Source: Litoditis marina (lineage: Eukaryota > Nematoda > Chromadorea > Rhabditida > Rhabditidae). Taken from it: a stretch of 64,000 nucleotides of DNA. Location of the stretch: positions 26,827,521 through 26,891,520 of the forward strand of contig OZ038435.1 of assembly GCA_964036275.1 (NCBI GenBank), in the 5' to 3' direction. Made by a program: the position numbers and the translations under genes. Shown here piece by piece: positions 10,957-30,300 of this stretch. How positions within the stretch are numbered: position 1 is the first letter of the stretch; every line of letters starts with the position of its first letter. The notes below the pieces were generated by a model. That model did no database searches. It was not told the DNA's origin and was given only the letters and a program-made list of their open reading frames with translations.

Positions 10957-13900
10957 CTACTCCGATACCGAATTGTACAGTAGGACAGCCGTGACAACGA
11001 TGGTGGTTCCTAGCACGAAGTACGCTCCGATGAAGACGCCGTCGAAGATACAGAAGGAGATGACGACCACCAGAATGATGGACACGGCCGACGCGAAACT
11101 CTTGTGCAGGTTGTCCAGATACTTCATCACCAGTGAAATGTATAGGCCACCCACCGAGAGGAAACCTGGAAAAAACGAGTTCATACGTGTTCGGCCTAAT
11201 CTCCAAATGGTTTAAAATTATGAAATTAGGTTTTAGATTATCTTCAACAGTATACACTTCAAACAAGCGGGTCAAGGGAAAGAAGAACAATGTGATTTTT
11301 GATTTGATTGAGTGCGGTTGTCGCGAAACAATTCTCAAGCAAGTTAAAATTTACCGAGAGGCTGACAGCTTGTAATGTCAAACTACAACTAAACTGTTTG
11401 GGGGTTAACTGAAAAGCATAACAACAAAAAAAACGACAGAAAACGATCAGGAGTTCAGAAGCCCGAGGATAAAAATATCTCGTAACTCACCAACAATGGT
11501 GCAGACTTTCCAGTCATAGCCGAAGAAGAATCCTTTTTCAATTATGGTATTCGATTCCGTGAGGAGACAGCCCAGGGTGGCACTCACCTAGAGAAGCAAG
11601 ATTTTCATTTAACAAAATTTAAACGGTCGTCCTAGCCAATAAAATCTATACACAAATAGGAAAAGGTGAGAGCGACCAAAAGCCGCGCTACTGAGTCTGA
11701 GACTCCCAATTAAGATTTTTATAGTATTGTTCATTTACAGCCGTCTGGTACACCGCACACGACGGACAGTACTTGCAAGTTTTGCATATTCATTTATTAT
11801 GAGTATTTTTGCATTACGGTTCATAATATCCCAAAACTTCTCAACACGGTACAATAACTCTAACGACGATAGAAAATGGCACATAATGTACAATAACAAT
11901 TATTCCTTATATCCTCAACCCCCACTTTCTGAAATTAGCTCGACTAACCACTCCGCAACTGTACATCTGCATGTTTCGTATCCAGAAGGGAGTGTTGCCG
12001 CCATCTTTCAGCATTTTCTCAAAGTAGACGCCTGTAAAAATAGTTCCTCAATATCTCAGATGAAACGAAATAACTATCTACGAACGATATGACAACACAA
12101 TTTGACTACAGTAATCAACAAAACAGGCGAGAGAAAACTATGAGAACGAATATGAGAGTTGGATCTGTAATGTGTCAAGTTGAGGGATTTGAGAATTTGA
12201 GTGGATATCAAAATGAGTGGCAATCATTTGAATTTTACCTGCAAACCCAGCCGTGACGCAGGTGGCGAGAACGGCTACTATTCCTACGAAATAGTTTTCA
12301 CCAGCCTTGGGCGAATTTCCAACATTGTTCAACTGAAAAACAAACGACCCAATGTGAACTGTACAAACAGCAACAAACCATTAAATTTGTAGTTAAAACT
12401 GTTCAGCCTCAAAACTACAAACACGCTCATCGAATCGCAAATAGAAATTAACGTTTTATATCATTTATTTGTTGTATGCTGGATAAACCAATAGTGCAAC
12501 TTGAACAGTTTTTGTACTTAAACATCTTTGAACCGTAATGCACCCGTTTTGAACAAGGTTACAAGTTACAACGCACCTGTACGGCAGCTACTCCAACAAA
12601 CAGCATGAAGATAGCCATCCATCTGGTACCCGAAAATCTTCTTCCCAAAAACAACATCATGAAAATAGCGGTAGTCACCACTTTCAGCTGTGTTGTCACC
12701 TTAAACCAGAAAACCATTGGTTGATGATGGAGAGTTAGAGATAAATGACACTTCTATGTTCTCGGGAAAGCATTACTTACTTACTATTACTACGGTAATA
12801 TGTTTACCAATGAAGGACTTCACATCTACATGGTAGAACACTATATGGTATACTGAATCTCATGGGTCTGAATACCGACGCTTGAATTCGCTCGCGTGTG
12901 ATTCTTCACATAAACATAAAGGTCGGAGATTGTTTACAAGACAAAGACAAGACACAGAAAAATTGATCTCTTGTTAATTGAAACACTGTTAATTTGAATT
13001 CCAGCCAAATTAAGTATGAGTACAACAAGTTACTAAACGACTACACCTATCCAATGCCGTACTTCGCCAATGTTTTGATTGAGAAACGCAGTTATTGCGT
13101 ATTGAACGATACGACTTTTTAATGGATATTGTGAACATACCTGATAAAGTCCTGCATCCAGATTTGAGAGCCCGATGAAATCAAGATTGTTTTGCAGAGC
13201 ATAGGCAATTGAGGGCACACTCATTTTCAGCAATTCCTTGGGAGCTCCAAAATAGTGGGTACGAAGACACTGTATATAAAACGTTTAATACCATTATTTT
13301 TCTTTTCCTAATACTCTCTACTCTCCAATCTCTTACAATTTGAATGCCACATTTTACCCTTCTTCGCTTATATCTGGGCTGAACTTTTAAAAAAACCCAC
13401 GGTGTGAAACTCCCGCATGTGAAAGCTAGAATCCTTGAAGATCATGAACATGGTGATTAGCAGCTTGATCATTTCTGCCGACAGAACCACAGTTGTCGCT
13501 GAGTACATCTGAACGAACATAAGATATATAGAACTAAACTGCTGAGTTATGTCATGAATATTTGTATTCGCAATAGTAAAGTAGCACCCTAATGTAACGA
13601 CAACGACAACTGAACCATAAATATCTCAACAGCGAAAGCCTCATTCACTAATGTTCGAATCCTCGCATCTTCCCGTGAAAACGAATTTCTACAACAGCAT
13701 AGTTGGCCGATTCTAAATTAGACCAACTTTCAAAGTGCCGGTATAGTGCATGGAGTTCCCATCGATCAGTTATCCCACGCCCACTATCCTACTTTGAAAC
13801 ACAGGCCTTTACAACGGAAAAAGATCGTCCGCGCGCTCTTGGGACGAGTGGTTGCTAGTTTAATCCAGAAGTCATGTATGTTTCTCCATCTAAACGACAA

Positions 13901-14299
13901 ACCTGTTCTTTGGGCACCGTACTGCGAGTGAAGCGAACGGCAAGAGTATAACCTGTCCACAGAAACGTCATCGTGACTATGACATATGCCTTGAAGCAGA
14001 GATCAGATGATGGGGACGCTGCTGAATCAGTTGCAAATGTTAGAATGAAGAAGTACATTCAACTCATTTTAGACATCAGGAATAACATTAAACGCATATC
14101 AAACATTCTAAAGCGATACAGCACTATTATAAGTGTACCCATGATATGGATTGGCGTGTTATTTTAAATTTCACACAAGATAGAACAACTAATTTTCATA
14201 CTACACAAAAAAGTTTACGAACTTACCTATTTTGGATATGCCCTCATCCTTCGTTATCGGCAAAAGCGGTTTATGTGCTTCAGAGCCCCGCACACCCAT
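10957..14299 (-). CDS. ugtp-1: Nucleotide-sugar transporter, SLC35A (UDP-Gal/UDP-GlcNAc/CMP-Sia) family
   Basis: Golgi multi-pass antiporter that imports nucleotide sugars in exchange for the nucleoside monophosphate. Exons (minus): 14299-14227, 14021-13903, 13508-13401, 13269-13141, 12699-12577, 12332-12239, 12031-11949, 11587-11491, 11165-10957. Length sum is 1035, i.e. 344 residues plus stop, with every phase consistent. Family signatures in order: YSATTVVLSAEMIKLLITM, VPSIAYALQNNLDFIGLSNL, YQVTTQLKVVTTAIFMM, ATCVTAGFAGVYFEKMLK, WIRNMQMY, GFFFGYDW, VMKYLDNLHKSFASAVSII. The ATG is eight bases after a TTTGCAG acceptor, suggesting trans-splicing. The acceptor of the fifth exon is AAG rather than CAG. 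The exact sugar cannot be read from sequence. The symbol rests on family plus proximity to sma-2, which I recall from C. elegans. Confidence 0.9.
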
Positions 14300-14307
14300 G
14301 TCGAAAC

Positions 14308-14320
14308 CTGCAAACAGCAA
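14308..14320 (-). promoter_or_regulatory. Probable trans-splice acceptor of the transporter gene
   Basis: The minus strand reads GCTGTTTGCAG, then eight bases, then the start codon at 14299. No upstream coding exon is needed. Confidence 0.5.
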
Positions 14321-15866
14321 TGAACACACGATTCAAATTACTCAGAATATAAACTATATCAGGCAGTACAGTGATATGACACAAAGCGAACCACACAGAC
14401 AAACTAGCGGGTGCTCCGCGGAACCCCAAGCTAATTGTTTTGCAGAAAATAGCGGCAGTTCCGAGAAATACGCGCGGAGCGCTCGAAACGTAACGGCTAT
14501 AGCTACAAAAGTCCGCAGAACGCACGCTAGTTTGTCTGTGCACGGAAACACAATTATATTAACGAACATACAAATTTAAATTTTAAAAAAAACGAAATCT
14601 ACAAAATTTTTAAGTCGTGTGAACGAAAATGTAAAACACCTTGCGTACTACCCGTTGGGCGTCACGTACTACTCTTCATTAACCAGCCTACAACAACACA
14701 GCAAACACGGCGTTCAAACACGGCTAAATTTTCGGAATGGGTTGCCTTATGTGCGTCGGCCGGGTTTCGAAACTTTCAAACGCGATTTTTTGCGGGAAAG
14801 CGCCCATCGCTGACGTGTTTTGCGTGCTAAGCGCTGGTGCGGATTTGGTGCATAAAGAAAAGCTCTATAATAAGGAAAAGCTATGTATCTTATATAACTC
14901 TTATGGTATATATGAAAGCGTAAAATTATTCTTGTTTAAGAGAGAGAAGAATTATATAGAATAATGATCGTCGATCGAAATCACGTAAATTAAAATTTTG
15001 CGGCGCATTGAAATCGCGCTCCATTCGACGCGTTGCAGCGATCGCTTGGTTGCCTGTGACTTCACAGAAACTGAATGTATTGTGTTAAACGCCGTGCAAA
15101 AGTATCGGTTCAATCAAGGAGTCGCACATCTCATGAAACGCATAAATAACCGCGGATGTAGTAAACCAAAGAGCTCTCGATTAATTAGATTGGCTAAGAC
15201 ACATCAGTGAACGTTTAACTATCACTCAAACTCCAAACAAAGGGCTTTGAAGATATAGGATGGCAGTGAGCTGAGACGTTGCGGAACACATGTTCAACAA
15301 GTTAGTAACATGTATTCATTTTCATCAATAAAGTTCGTTCTGTCAAACAATGAGAAAGTCATTTCAAATCGAAAATTTAGCAACTAACGTCACTGACTCA
15401 TAGTGCTTTCCAATATAGATTTCCATATTGAAATTAAACAAACACGTATCATAATAGCTTGGTGAATTTCAAGAGGAACAGAGCGAAAAGTACAGGAAAT
15501 TATTTAGAAATAAAATACTCGATAACGGGTTTAAGAGGAGATTTACCCTTTCTCAACTATAGTCCTTCACCTTCCTATGTGGACTCTTACAGTATCCATA
15601 TTCAAACCATATTTAAACTTTTCAATGGCAAAGTTGATTGTTTGAAAATGAAACACTTTGCAACAATAAAAAAGTGTATGTTTGCTGTATTCCTCTACTT
15701 TCGTGGGATACAGAGCAACATATCAGCGGTTGGTAACTAAAATAATTATCTACCTAAATGTTTCCACGTAAGGTAAAGTAATGTAATAATCGAATATGTG
15801 GTTTGAGTGGTGACTGAGAACACTGATTCTCCGCAATTCTGCCAAATGTATCATAAATTGTTAGGC
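14321..15866. other. Intergenic, divergent promoter region, no gene seen
   Basis: Upstream of the minus-strand transporter. 14400-14850 is locally richer in CpG (for example GCGCGGAGCGCTCGAAACG near 14470), but no frame looks like a known protein and splice signals are lacking. Confidence 0.4.
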
Positions 15867-17003
15867 TGTCTTCAGACTTTTTGTGCGATACAAGATACAG
15901 ATACACGATTCATTTTCGAATTATTTGTATCGTCTCATTTTGTATCCGTATCTTGGCGCCAACGTATCAGAAAAGTATGAACGTTGCAGGATACATTTAA
16001 AAGTAACTTTGCACAATTTTAAATTCTTCATTCCATAGATATTTATAGTTATTCTTCAAATTGACGTCTATCTCATCGCACGCGACGCGCGCACGCGCCG
16101 CGACAAAATGTGAAAATGAATGAATTTCGATAAACTTTGGACATCGTGAAAAACACAAACGCTGATGATCATTGTTACCGATCCCCATGCCATATACTCA
16201 ATTTCACTCAGGCGAAGCGCGTGCACGCGACGCGGCAGAAATATCAAAATGAGTCGATTCATATGAAATTGGGATGGGTGGGGTATTCGATCATGCTGGT
16301 TATGAATATATATATCCGAAACTCGTAATACCTTCTTATCCGCGTGGCCAACCACTTCCAATCCCAAAAATTAATCTTCATGCACAAAAGTTGAAATTTT
16401 TTGTCGCGTCGCGTGCTGCGCGCGCGCTTGATCCCAAGTTCGTACCAAGCTCACATCTGACTTCAGAATGATCAATTTCCTCAGGTTCCCAAGTTTTATT
16501 GAATTCTACGGGTTTTAAATTTTTGTCGCGGCGCGTGCACGCGTCGCGTGCGTGACATAAAATTGATATCCACATTCGCAATCTCCATGATCGATAATCA
16601 CAGTTCACAAATTTGACCCAAATCTGCATATTTTCTCATTTTGACGCGTCGCGTGCGCGCGTCGCGCGCGAAAATGAAATTTTTTTGCGGATACTAATCT
16701 GTTTTGTGTGGGGGAACATTCTATCAATTGGAAAAATTTCACAAAAATCACTTTAATAATCAAAAAACCTAGATGTATCCACAATATGAGTGAAGTGTAG
16801 AATGCCGGCCGCAATCTTCAAAAAAAGTGTATCGTCGATTCAAAATGATGTATCTGACGCCGAGATACTGTAGAAAAAGTATGAACACGATAGATACATC
16901 GCGTGACGCATGTATCTGTCGCCGCTACAAAAATGCAATCGATACACATGATTAGAGCGCGCATGTATCGTGTATCTTGTATCGCACAAAAAGTCTGAAG
17001 ACA
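15867..17003. mobile_element. 1.14 kb terminal-inverted-repeat element with five CpG-rich blocks
   Basis: The ends are near-perfect inverted repeats of at least 30 bases, beginning TGTCTTCAGACTTTTTGTGC at 15867 and ending with its reverse complement at 17003. Inside, five 24-32 base blocks of alternating CGCG/GCGC/GTGCAC sequence lie at about 16078-16104, 16211-16238, 16403-16430, 16524-16555 and 16643-16670, separated by AT-rich DNA. The first two blocks are in the opposite orientation to the last three (GACAAAATG versus TTTTGTCGCG edges). No transposase-like frame is visible, so it is probably a non-autonomous DNA transposon. Confidence 0.85.
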
Positions 17004-17611
17004 AATAGTCGGCCACGACGCACCGCTAGTAGAATAAACAATGTAATAGCTGGCAACGATAGCGGGAAGAGAAGGAATGAATGGAATAAATTAATGAATT
17101 GGAATAATATCGATAATGGTTATTGTATGATAGGATGTGGATTCGACTGGGAAGTGGTTTTCAAGCAAAATATATGAAATAGTTCACAGTTCAGCTGGGT
17201 CAACCAGCCTCAATCTTTTTGTTTTAGCGATTTCGATTACTTTCTCAAACTCACGCAAACGGCAAAGGTCTTTTTTAAAGCATAATTTCTAATAGTTAGT
17301 TTTAGAAAATAGTGGAGAATAAAAATAAAAATAGCAACATGTCGGAAACTGCGTGATAGTTTCAGAAACCTACTGGAGGTGTCACAAGGGCGTGGTACAG
17401 ATATGAAATTAGCTGGTTCTTATATTTTTTTTTCATTCATAAACATTAGATTGTTTGTGGATTAGATGAAATCACAATTCGAGAAATTAAAAAACTTGAA
17501 ACGGTGGAGTTCAAAGTGTATTGTAGGTGCCTCAGTAGGAAAAAGATTATAAGCTAAAAGAACACTGTCACATAATAAGATGTGATATTGAAAGTGAATA
17601 TTGCCATCTAT

Positions 17612-17811
17612 NNNNNNNNNNNNNNNNNNNNNNNNNNNNNNNNNNNNNNNNNNNNNNNNNNNNNNNNNNNNNNNNNNNNNNNNNNNNNNNNNNNNNNNNN
17701 NNNNNNNNNNNNNNNNNNNNNNNNNNNNNNNNNNNNNNNNNNNNNNNNNNNNNNNNNNNNNNNNNNNNNNNNNNNNNNNNNNNNNNNNNNNNNNNNNNNN
17801 NNNNNNNNNNN
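17612..17811. other. Assembly gap (200 N)
   Basis: Exactly 200 N, a conventional scaffold-gap length. Open frames crossing it are artefacts. It lies about 250 bases upstream of the sma-2 start, so promoter sequence may be missing. Confidence 0.98.
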
Positions 17812-18042
17812 CGTACGTTTGTACGTGAGTATGATTGGAACCACAGACCACACCAATACACTCGCGGTCTCGTTGAAGTGGTTAGAAACATGTACAGATC
17901 ACAATATTTTCACAATGAAAGAGTGTAGTACGTGGAGTAGACGTTGAAGTGAGTACTACTATATGAACTTCGAGCATACATCTCGGACAGTTCTTCCTAC
18001 AACATTTTGTTTTCATACAAAATAAACTAAACATTTGATTGA

Positions 18043-18057
18043 ATATTTCACTTACAG
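18043..18057 (+). promoter_or_regulatory. Probable trans-splice acceptor of sma-2
   Basis: AATATTTCACTTACAG followed by seven bases and ATG at 18065. Fits a nematode spliced-leader acceptor. Confidence 0.5.
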
Positions 18058-18064
18058 TGTACAA

Positions 18065-23751
<5,687 letters not shown>

Positions 23752-23774
23752 TTTATTGAATACAAATACAACTG

Positions 23775-23780
23775 AATAAA
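23775..23780 (+). terminator. Poly(A) signal AATAAA of sma-2
   Basis: 24 bases after the sma-2 stop codon TAG. Confidence 0.75.
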
Positions 23781-24306
23781 ACTATTCATTTTCGCGAAGC
23801 AAGCATGCATAAAGTGTGACAAATGATACAAAGTTTCAAATTAGAATCTGCGGAAGAAAGCACAATAACAATTACATAAACGAAAATTCACTCTCCGATA
23901 CAAAGCTCAAACATAATAGTCAAACTGTGTGGCTCACACAACAAAAATGCTAAACGAAAAGACCAGACATCGAGACATAAGTACAATCTTAAGACCAAAA
24001 GTAAAACTGAATAAGATTGTGTTCTCGTTTTTTTTCTGAAATAAAACGGTTAAATAATACTTCTACGCCTAACGCCTCCCGCAAAAAAATCACCGGTCAT
24101 GGATGGGTTCGAAATAAAATAAATGGGAAACTTGAAATGCCAACTAACACTGAGGGGCTGAGGGTAAACAATACCGAATACAAACGGGTGAGAAACGATA
24201 AGGAAAAGACTGAAATCAAAACATTTGTATGGAACAGATTTTCAACATTCTTTTCGTACAAATTAACAATCGATTGTAAAATGAGAACTTGGAAAACGAG
24301 AATCAC
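23781..24306. other. Convergent intergenic region, no gene seen
   Basis: Between the 3' ends of sma-2 (+) and CLASP (-). An open frame at 24017-24310 has no recognisable protein sequence and overlaps the CLASP stop exon. Confidence 0.5.
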
Positions 24307-27300
24307 CTAGAAATGCGTGGATGCCGTTTGACGCCTCTGTAGGTAGATCTCCAGCACTTTGTTCTGGAAAAATCACAGTTAAAGAAGGACGATTATGTGG
24401 TCCAATCGCAACGCTTCAGTCCTTTAGACCGCAATATATTTTTCAATTGCAGTTTAAAGGACCGATGTCACGGGATTGGTCCACATAATCGTCCTTCTTT
24501 AACACCACCAAGAAAAGCGTTTATCGTCATATTCACCAGCACATGAGCAGCAAACAAAATGCCAATGACTGAGACATGATGAATGAGGACACTTTACAAA
24601 AGTGTGAACAGTTTGAACTTTTGGAGTACGTTTCTATTCATCTAAAACTAATATTAACGTTGACTGTTTAAAACAATGTGAACTCACTCCTTTAACATCC
24701 AGGGCTAACAGATGGTTCTCCATGAGTTCTCGACCCAACTTGTGGACCATGGCTACCAGACAGAAAACGGCAGACTTCCTTACAGCCGATTCGGGGTTCG
24801 AATAGCACTGAAAATCAATCATATGAATGAGCATATCTGCCAAACACTGCCACCCTACAACTATAGACGTTAACAACTATTTTTGCCCGTTTATCTAAGT
24901 ATACTACGAGATTGTTGGTAATGATTATTGTGTTTCACCCGTCTGTCTATTACAGTGAGAATGAAACACCATAACCCAAAACTTTTAAAAGTTACCACAA
25001 ACAGAATCGAATGAAACAATGGTCCACTCCTCAATCTCATCCACTAAAACTTGAAAACTACACGTACCTTGACCACGCCGGGAGCTACTTCGTTGATTAA
25101 AGGGGCCAAGTCGTCCGGATCCATATTATCTACCAACTTTTCCAACATCTTCAGTGCACAGCCAATACACGGGTCGTCCTGAAACACAGGGCTGAATTGA
25201 AACTCGATGTGACAATTAGAGAGAAAAACATCTTCGGGGATAGAGAAAAAACTCTGACGTACTTCATCAAAGGTCCGAGAATTCTTTCAAAGCCTGAATT
25301 TTCGAGAATAATAGCGTAATGGTAAAATACAAGTTTCGTAACTTTAATCATATAATGTTCTAAACTCACTGTTGTATGAATGATAGGATTGAGTGTCCTT
25401 AGTACCAGATGGGCTGGCAGATGCGAGGCCAATACCTTCATGCACTCCTCAGCCACGTTCACCAGAACCTAGACAATAACAGATTAGAAAAAAATGAAGA
25501 TTATATTTCACAGCTTGTCACACCATAAGCATAACATACCAGTTGGGCGAAATTGCGTTCCGTGTACTTTCATCCAAAGTGACCACCGCTTGCCAAAAAA
25601 TGAGCTCCGTAAATGTTGTTCACCTAATAGAGAAACAGGAGAACATCAGCTCCAGAGAAAATACAACATGAAACTAACCGCATTTTTCTGCGTGTCGTTG
25701 ACAACTGCTCCGAACACCTTCAGAATGACAAGGTCCGTCTTGTCATTGAAACGAGCGGCCTGGGCCACGCTGAAATTAGGCAAATAACTCGGAGAACTAC
25801 ACTTTGGCTCCAAAAGACTGGAACGAGAAAAATTTCGTTTGAATCTAACCAATACGACGCGAATGACAAAAGAGAAAAGATATTTGTTATTTTACACATA
25901 GGCAAATTTTCCAGTATGTTGAACACATAATTCCGAGACACGCAACAATGGAGTACAAAACTGATTTCCACGTTTTACGTTACGTGAACTATTTCATTTA
26001 TTTGTAGTTCAGCGAACAAGTTGACTAAATGCTTTCCACGTTTCACGTGAACTATATTACTTGTAGTTTAGCTAACAAAATGACCAAAACCAGCTCACCA
26101 TGCTCGAGTGAGAAGACGTAGGGCGTTCTTCTTGATATTCACATTGTCCGTCTCGAGACAGGCGAATATTCGCACCAGGATGAGACCAAAGTTCTCGTCC
26201 CACGAACTCAGCGAGCCCTCCGCGATCATTTGGTACAACTGCTGCAGGGCCTTGCACTGTTGGCTGGTCCTAAAATTCAAAGAACATTAGAAACACCACT
26301 CACAATATATATATATATATATATAAAATGTTTTTCACTTGTAGTAAAACCAACATTACAATTGAAAAGTCAAAGACATTTAGCATGCCGAGAAAATTGC
26401 CGAAAGTCTAAAACCAGAAGTTCAAGATTCAACTAAACTGAAATTCTGCTTACTTCGAAATAGTAACACCTCAGTCTGAAACGCTTCACAACATTTACTC
26501 GAAAGTGTTTTATTCAAAAACAACAAAGACCAACCGTTCGGGTTCGGACCTGACGGTGGCCAGCTCATTCAGTAGGCTGTCAATATACTCCTTCTGTGCC
26601 ACTGGGTCATAGGCCAGATGGGTGGTCTCATCTAGCGGAGACTCGTGGTCCTAAACGCAACAAATACAATTACACCAGAAAACATCCAGTCGGTTCAAAT
26701 GAAACTGAAATCGGCTATTAAGTCTAAATTCTCGATTTTTTGAAAAACGTTACTGCAGAGCGAAACATGTGCAAAACATTCGAAAATTATGTAATGATGA
26801 ATAAAGTCCACAATTGCTTACATTTTTTAATTGGGTTCCAGTATTGAGGTACACCCTAGGATAGTTAAAAATCTACCTTGAACGAATCGTGAGATGCTGG
26901 CGTCATTGGTTTCTGTTCGGGTCGGTTTCCATTCCGGACCGGTTCCCTGCCGTTGATACCCGCGCGGTGGTCCGTCTGATCAACCGGTACCGGACTGTTG
27001 AACGAGGAAGGAACTTCCCTCTTCACCATAGGGGACTCACTGGAAACACAATTGGAATCACATACACTCAACACTCTATTATGTGTTAAATGGTTCACTA
27101 AACTTCACTAGTATTCTGGTTACATCATATAGTGTTCACTAAACTCAAACAGAAAACATTTCAAATATAAAGTGATAAATGTGTGAGAAAACTGGACGTC
27201 AGGATGCACCAACTCGATATTGGCGCGCGCGACATCTCCTCTGTTCATGCATACTATATGAGCAGGAACACACAAAAAACAGATAACAAGACCTATGCTA

Positions 27301-30300
27301 GCTCGGTAATGTGAACATCATCAATAATCCTAGCGCTATCAATCAGTAGCACGAGAAAAACTGTTGAACTACCGTAACTCCGTTCAACTCAAGATATTTC
27401 TTACCCGCCAAAAAATCTAACCGAAAAAGTACAGTCGAAAAAGTCCAGAAATGCTAACCTGTTCGAGGTATCGTGTCCATTCGTTTTGTTCAACAGACTG
27501 TACGTGTAATGTTTCCAAGCTGGCGGGAAAGTGGTTAGCAGAAGCGAGAATTCGGCCGTGTTCAGGGTGAACAGATCACAGATGACTCGCTCGATTGTCT
27601 GCGAATAATGAAGTTACGTGTGAAAGACAAAACTGAGTATCCGGAAAAGTTTCCAATTGAAAACTCATCAATTTTCACCTCAATAATGAAATTTTATTTC
27701 ACTAGTACGTAATTATCCGAAAATGGTAAAATCGATTCATCTGGCAGCATTTGGTCATCACAATATCATATACAACTTCTTCACCTATCGAAGTGCTGCC
27801 GGAGCCAAAATAAGTGGTAAGGCCAAATGTTTTGGCCACGAAACCAAACCAATAATCAAACCCACCGGACGGAAGCCCGCGTTTTTTGGATCTTCCAGCC
27901 ACTCAAACACCTTGTGTACGGCGCCCCGTACTTCTGGGGTATTCAGTTCCACACCAGAATCCATTTCAGACAACAAGTCGTGCATAAACTGCAGAATACC
28001 GTGCTTCACCTGGAATAAACGTGATCAGTGCTCAACAATACTGTAACACATGCTACAAACACATTGTATTCTGCTCAATGTGTTCCACGGTCATCATTGT
28101 AAATAGAAAACGCTGGTCTGGAATTAATTCACAAATCCTAGACAGAAATCAACGCGCGATTTCACTGCCTGCACAATACAACATAAATGAGGACAGCAAC
28201 CTCAATTTTAGAGATGGTGATGATAAAATGATATACTAACCTTGGGAGGAGGTGACTGGATGGGGCTGTCCAGAAGAATCTTGCAGACAGCTGCCAGCAA
28301 CTGAGTCTTCTCGAAATGTTGACGAATCGTGTAGAGACAGTTATTCAATGGCTCCTGAAAACACAATTGTGAACTCGATACTCGAACAGATATGTTTACT
28401 CGGATGTGTAGATAATTAGCAAAGTAGGACGCGTATATACATATCAACTAGCAGGGTGAAAGCGGAAGTCCAACCGCTTCAACTCCTGTCAGTCACAATA
28501 ACTTTCAATAACGACCATTTTGAATTTTTTTAAGTAATAATCAGAACAATCGATAACCGCGTATTATCTGCGGTCGTGCATACCTTGACGGTGGGAAGTA
28601 GTTCTTGCGCGTGTTTGGTGATCATCTTGTTGGTCAGTTGTGGCAGCCATTGACCGAGCAGCTCGTGATGTGTCCTCACCAGTTCACATATCGTTTCCGA
28701 TAGCAGCGAGATCAACTGGAAACATGTTCAATAACAAATAACAGGCGGACAGTACATCTAAACCATTTACTGAATACCCGAAGAATATTTTCCTCGTCTG
28801 TAGCGAATCGAATACAACATTAGAAACAACTCATTGTGTCGTTACAATATTGTACGCCAACCAGCTGTCTGGAACGTTCAATACATACTGTTAGAGCATT
28901 ACTGCAGAATAAATCGTCATCGACTATAATCTGCGTATTTTTAATAATAGAGTTCTGAAAATAACAATAATGATTCTATAATTCTCCTATGAGAGCATTT
29001 TCTCAGACCATACGAGATAGATAATTCATATAACATGTTGTTCAAATCCGAATCAATATGCACGTACCCGATGATTAGCTTCAGCTAACAGTTTGTTGAA
29101 GGCCAGCGTCAGGCGATTGATACTGTCCTGTCTCAATCGGAGTCCAGTTCTAAATAACAAATTGTTCATAACTCGGAAACGGTAGAAACAAAGTGACAAG
29201 TGATAGTGAATTCATGTAAATTATCCACAGAATTTTACGAACTATACTTTGTTAAACCTCACCATAACTACGAATTTGTACAAATGTGTAACCTAGACTT
29301 AGATACACACCATAGCCATACCCAATTTCAAAGATTTTCCAAAGTGAACCCCATTTATCGACCAAAGTACGCCAACTTCCCGAATTTTCAATGGAAAACG
29401 AAATTTTCCCAACCTAAAACCAAATAAAATGTATTCTCACTTCATCAGATCCAGTATGGTCTTCAGCCCATCGCGTTTCTCTGTGAAATTTGTCGATGAA
29501 CAGCTGTGTATGGCACGCGTCAACCCGGCGTCCCGTTGGGTACTGAAAAGAATCAGAAATTCAACAAACACGGTCACATCTAAGGCTGCAAACTTTATGA
29601 GAGCAACATACAGATTCTTCAAGGAATACCCTTTTCAGTTCAAAGACGGAAAATTTCATAATTTTTGGAGAAATTTTCGACTGTTATACAAAATTTGATT
29701 TCTGATTCTCACAAATTCTGCCAATTAATGCTCATACCTGGAAAAGGTGTCCCCGAGAAGGAAGTCATCCTCGTCCGAAGCTGCGGCGGCCAGCGAGAGA
29801 TTGTTCTGCAAAACGGGAACATCAATCCTCAAAGTCAAATGTACAACAAAGGCAAATCAGTTGCCTATTAGATTGAAGATAAGAAAATCGTAAAATCGTA
29901 TATCTTTCTACATTAAAACTCTATCCCCAAAAAGGTAACTATAACTCAACAGAATGAGTAAATGAAGCCTTCCGATCAGAATTCCACAATCACGCGATAC
30001 ATCCATCACACAACACCACTAACACCTTACGATCCCTATATAATGAAAAGTGCCGAAATCGATCAGTAATCACTTACAATGGCGGAGAAAACCTCCTCGG
30101 CGGCTACACCTGTGGAACCATTCGAAGCGGCATGCGCAGGTCCACGTGAAACCGAACTACTACCTGCAAACTACCCTTATCAAATATTAGATTTATAACG
30201 AAATATCGAGAGAGAAAAACTGAGAACATCGATGAAACTACCCCAAAACAATTTCTTATTTTTTCCTCTATCTAAAAATTCGCACCTCTCCCTCTAACTA

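Noticed and set aside
14998..15210. Open frame of 70 residues as a transposase remnant
   Set aside because: No recognisable catalytic motif, no flanking inverted repeats and no splice context.
17462..17947. Open frames crossing the N run
   Set aside because: Unknown bases cannot show stops, so these frames have no support.
25536..25619. 84-base minus-strand stretch between good splice sites in CLASP
   Set aside because: It contains an in-frame TGA in the needed phase. The flanking exons (ending NDTQKNA and starting VLVNVAEE) join directly and match the family order without it.
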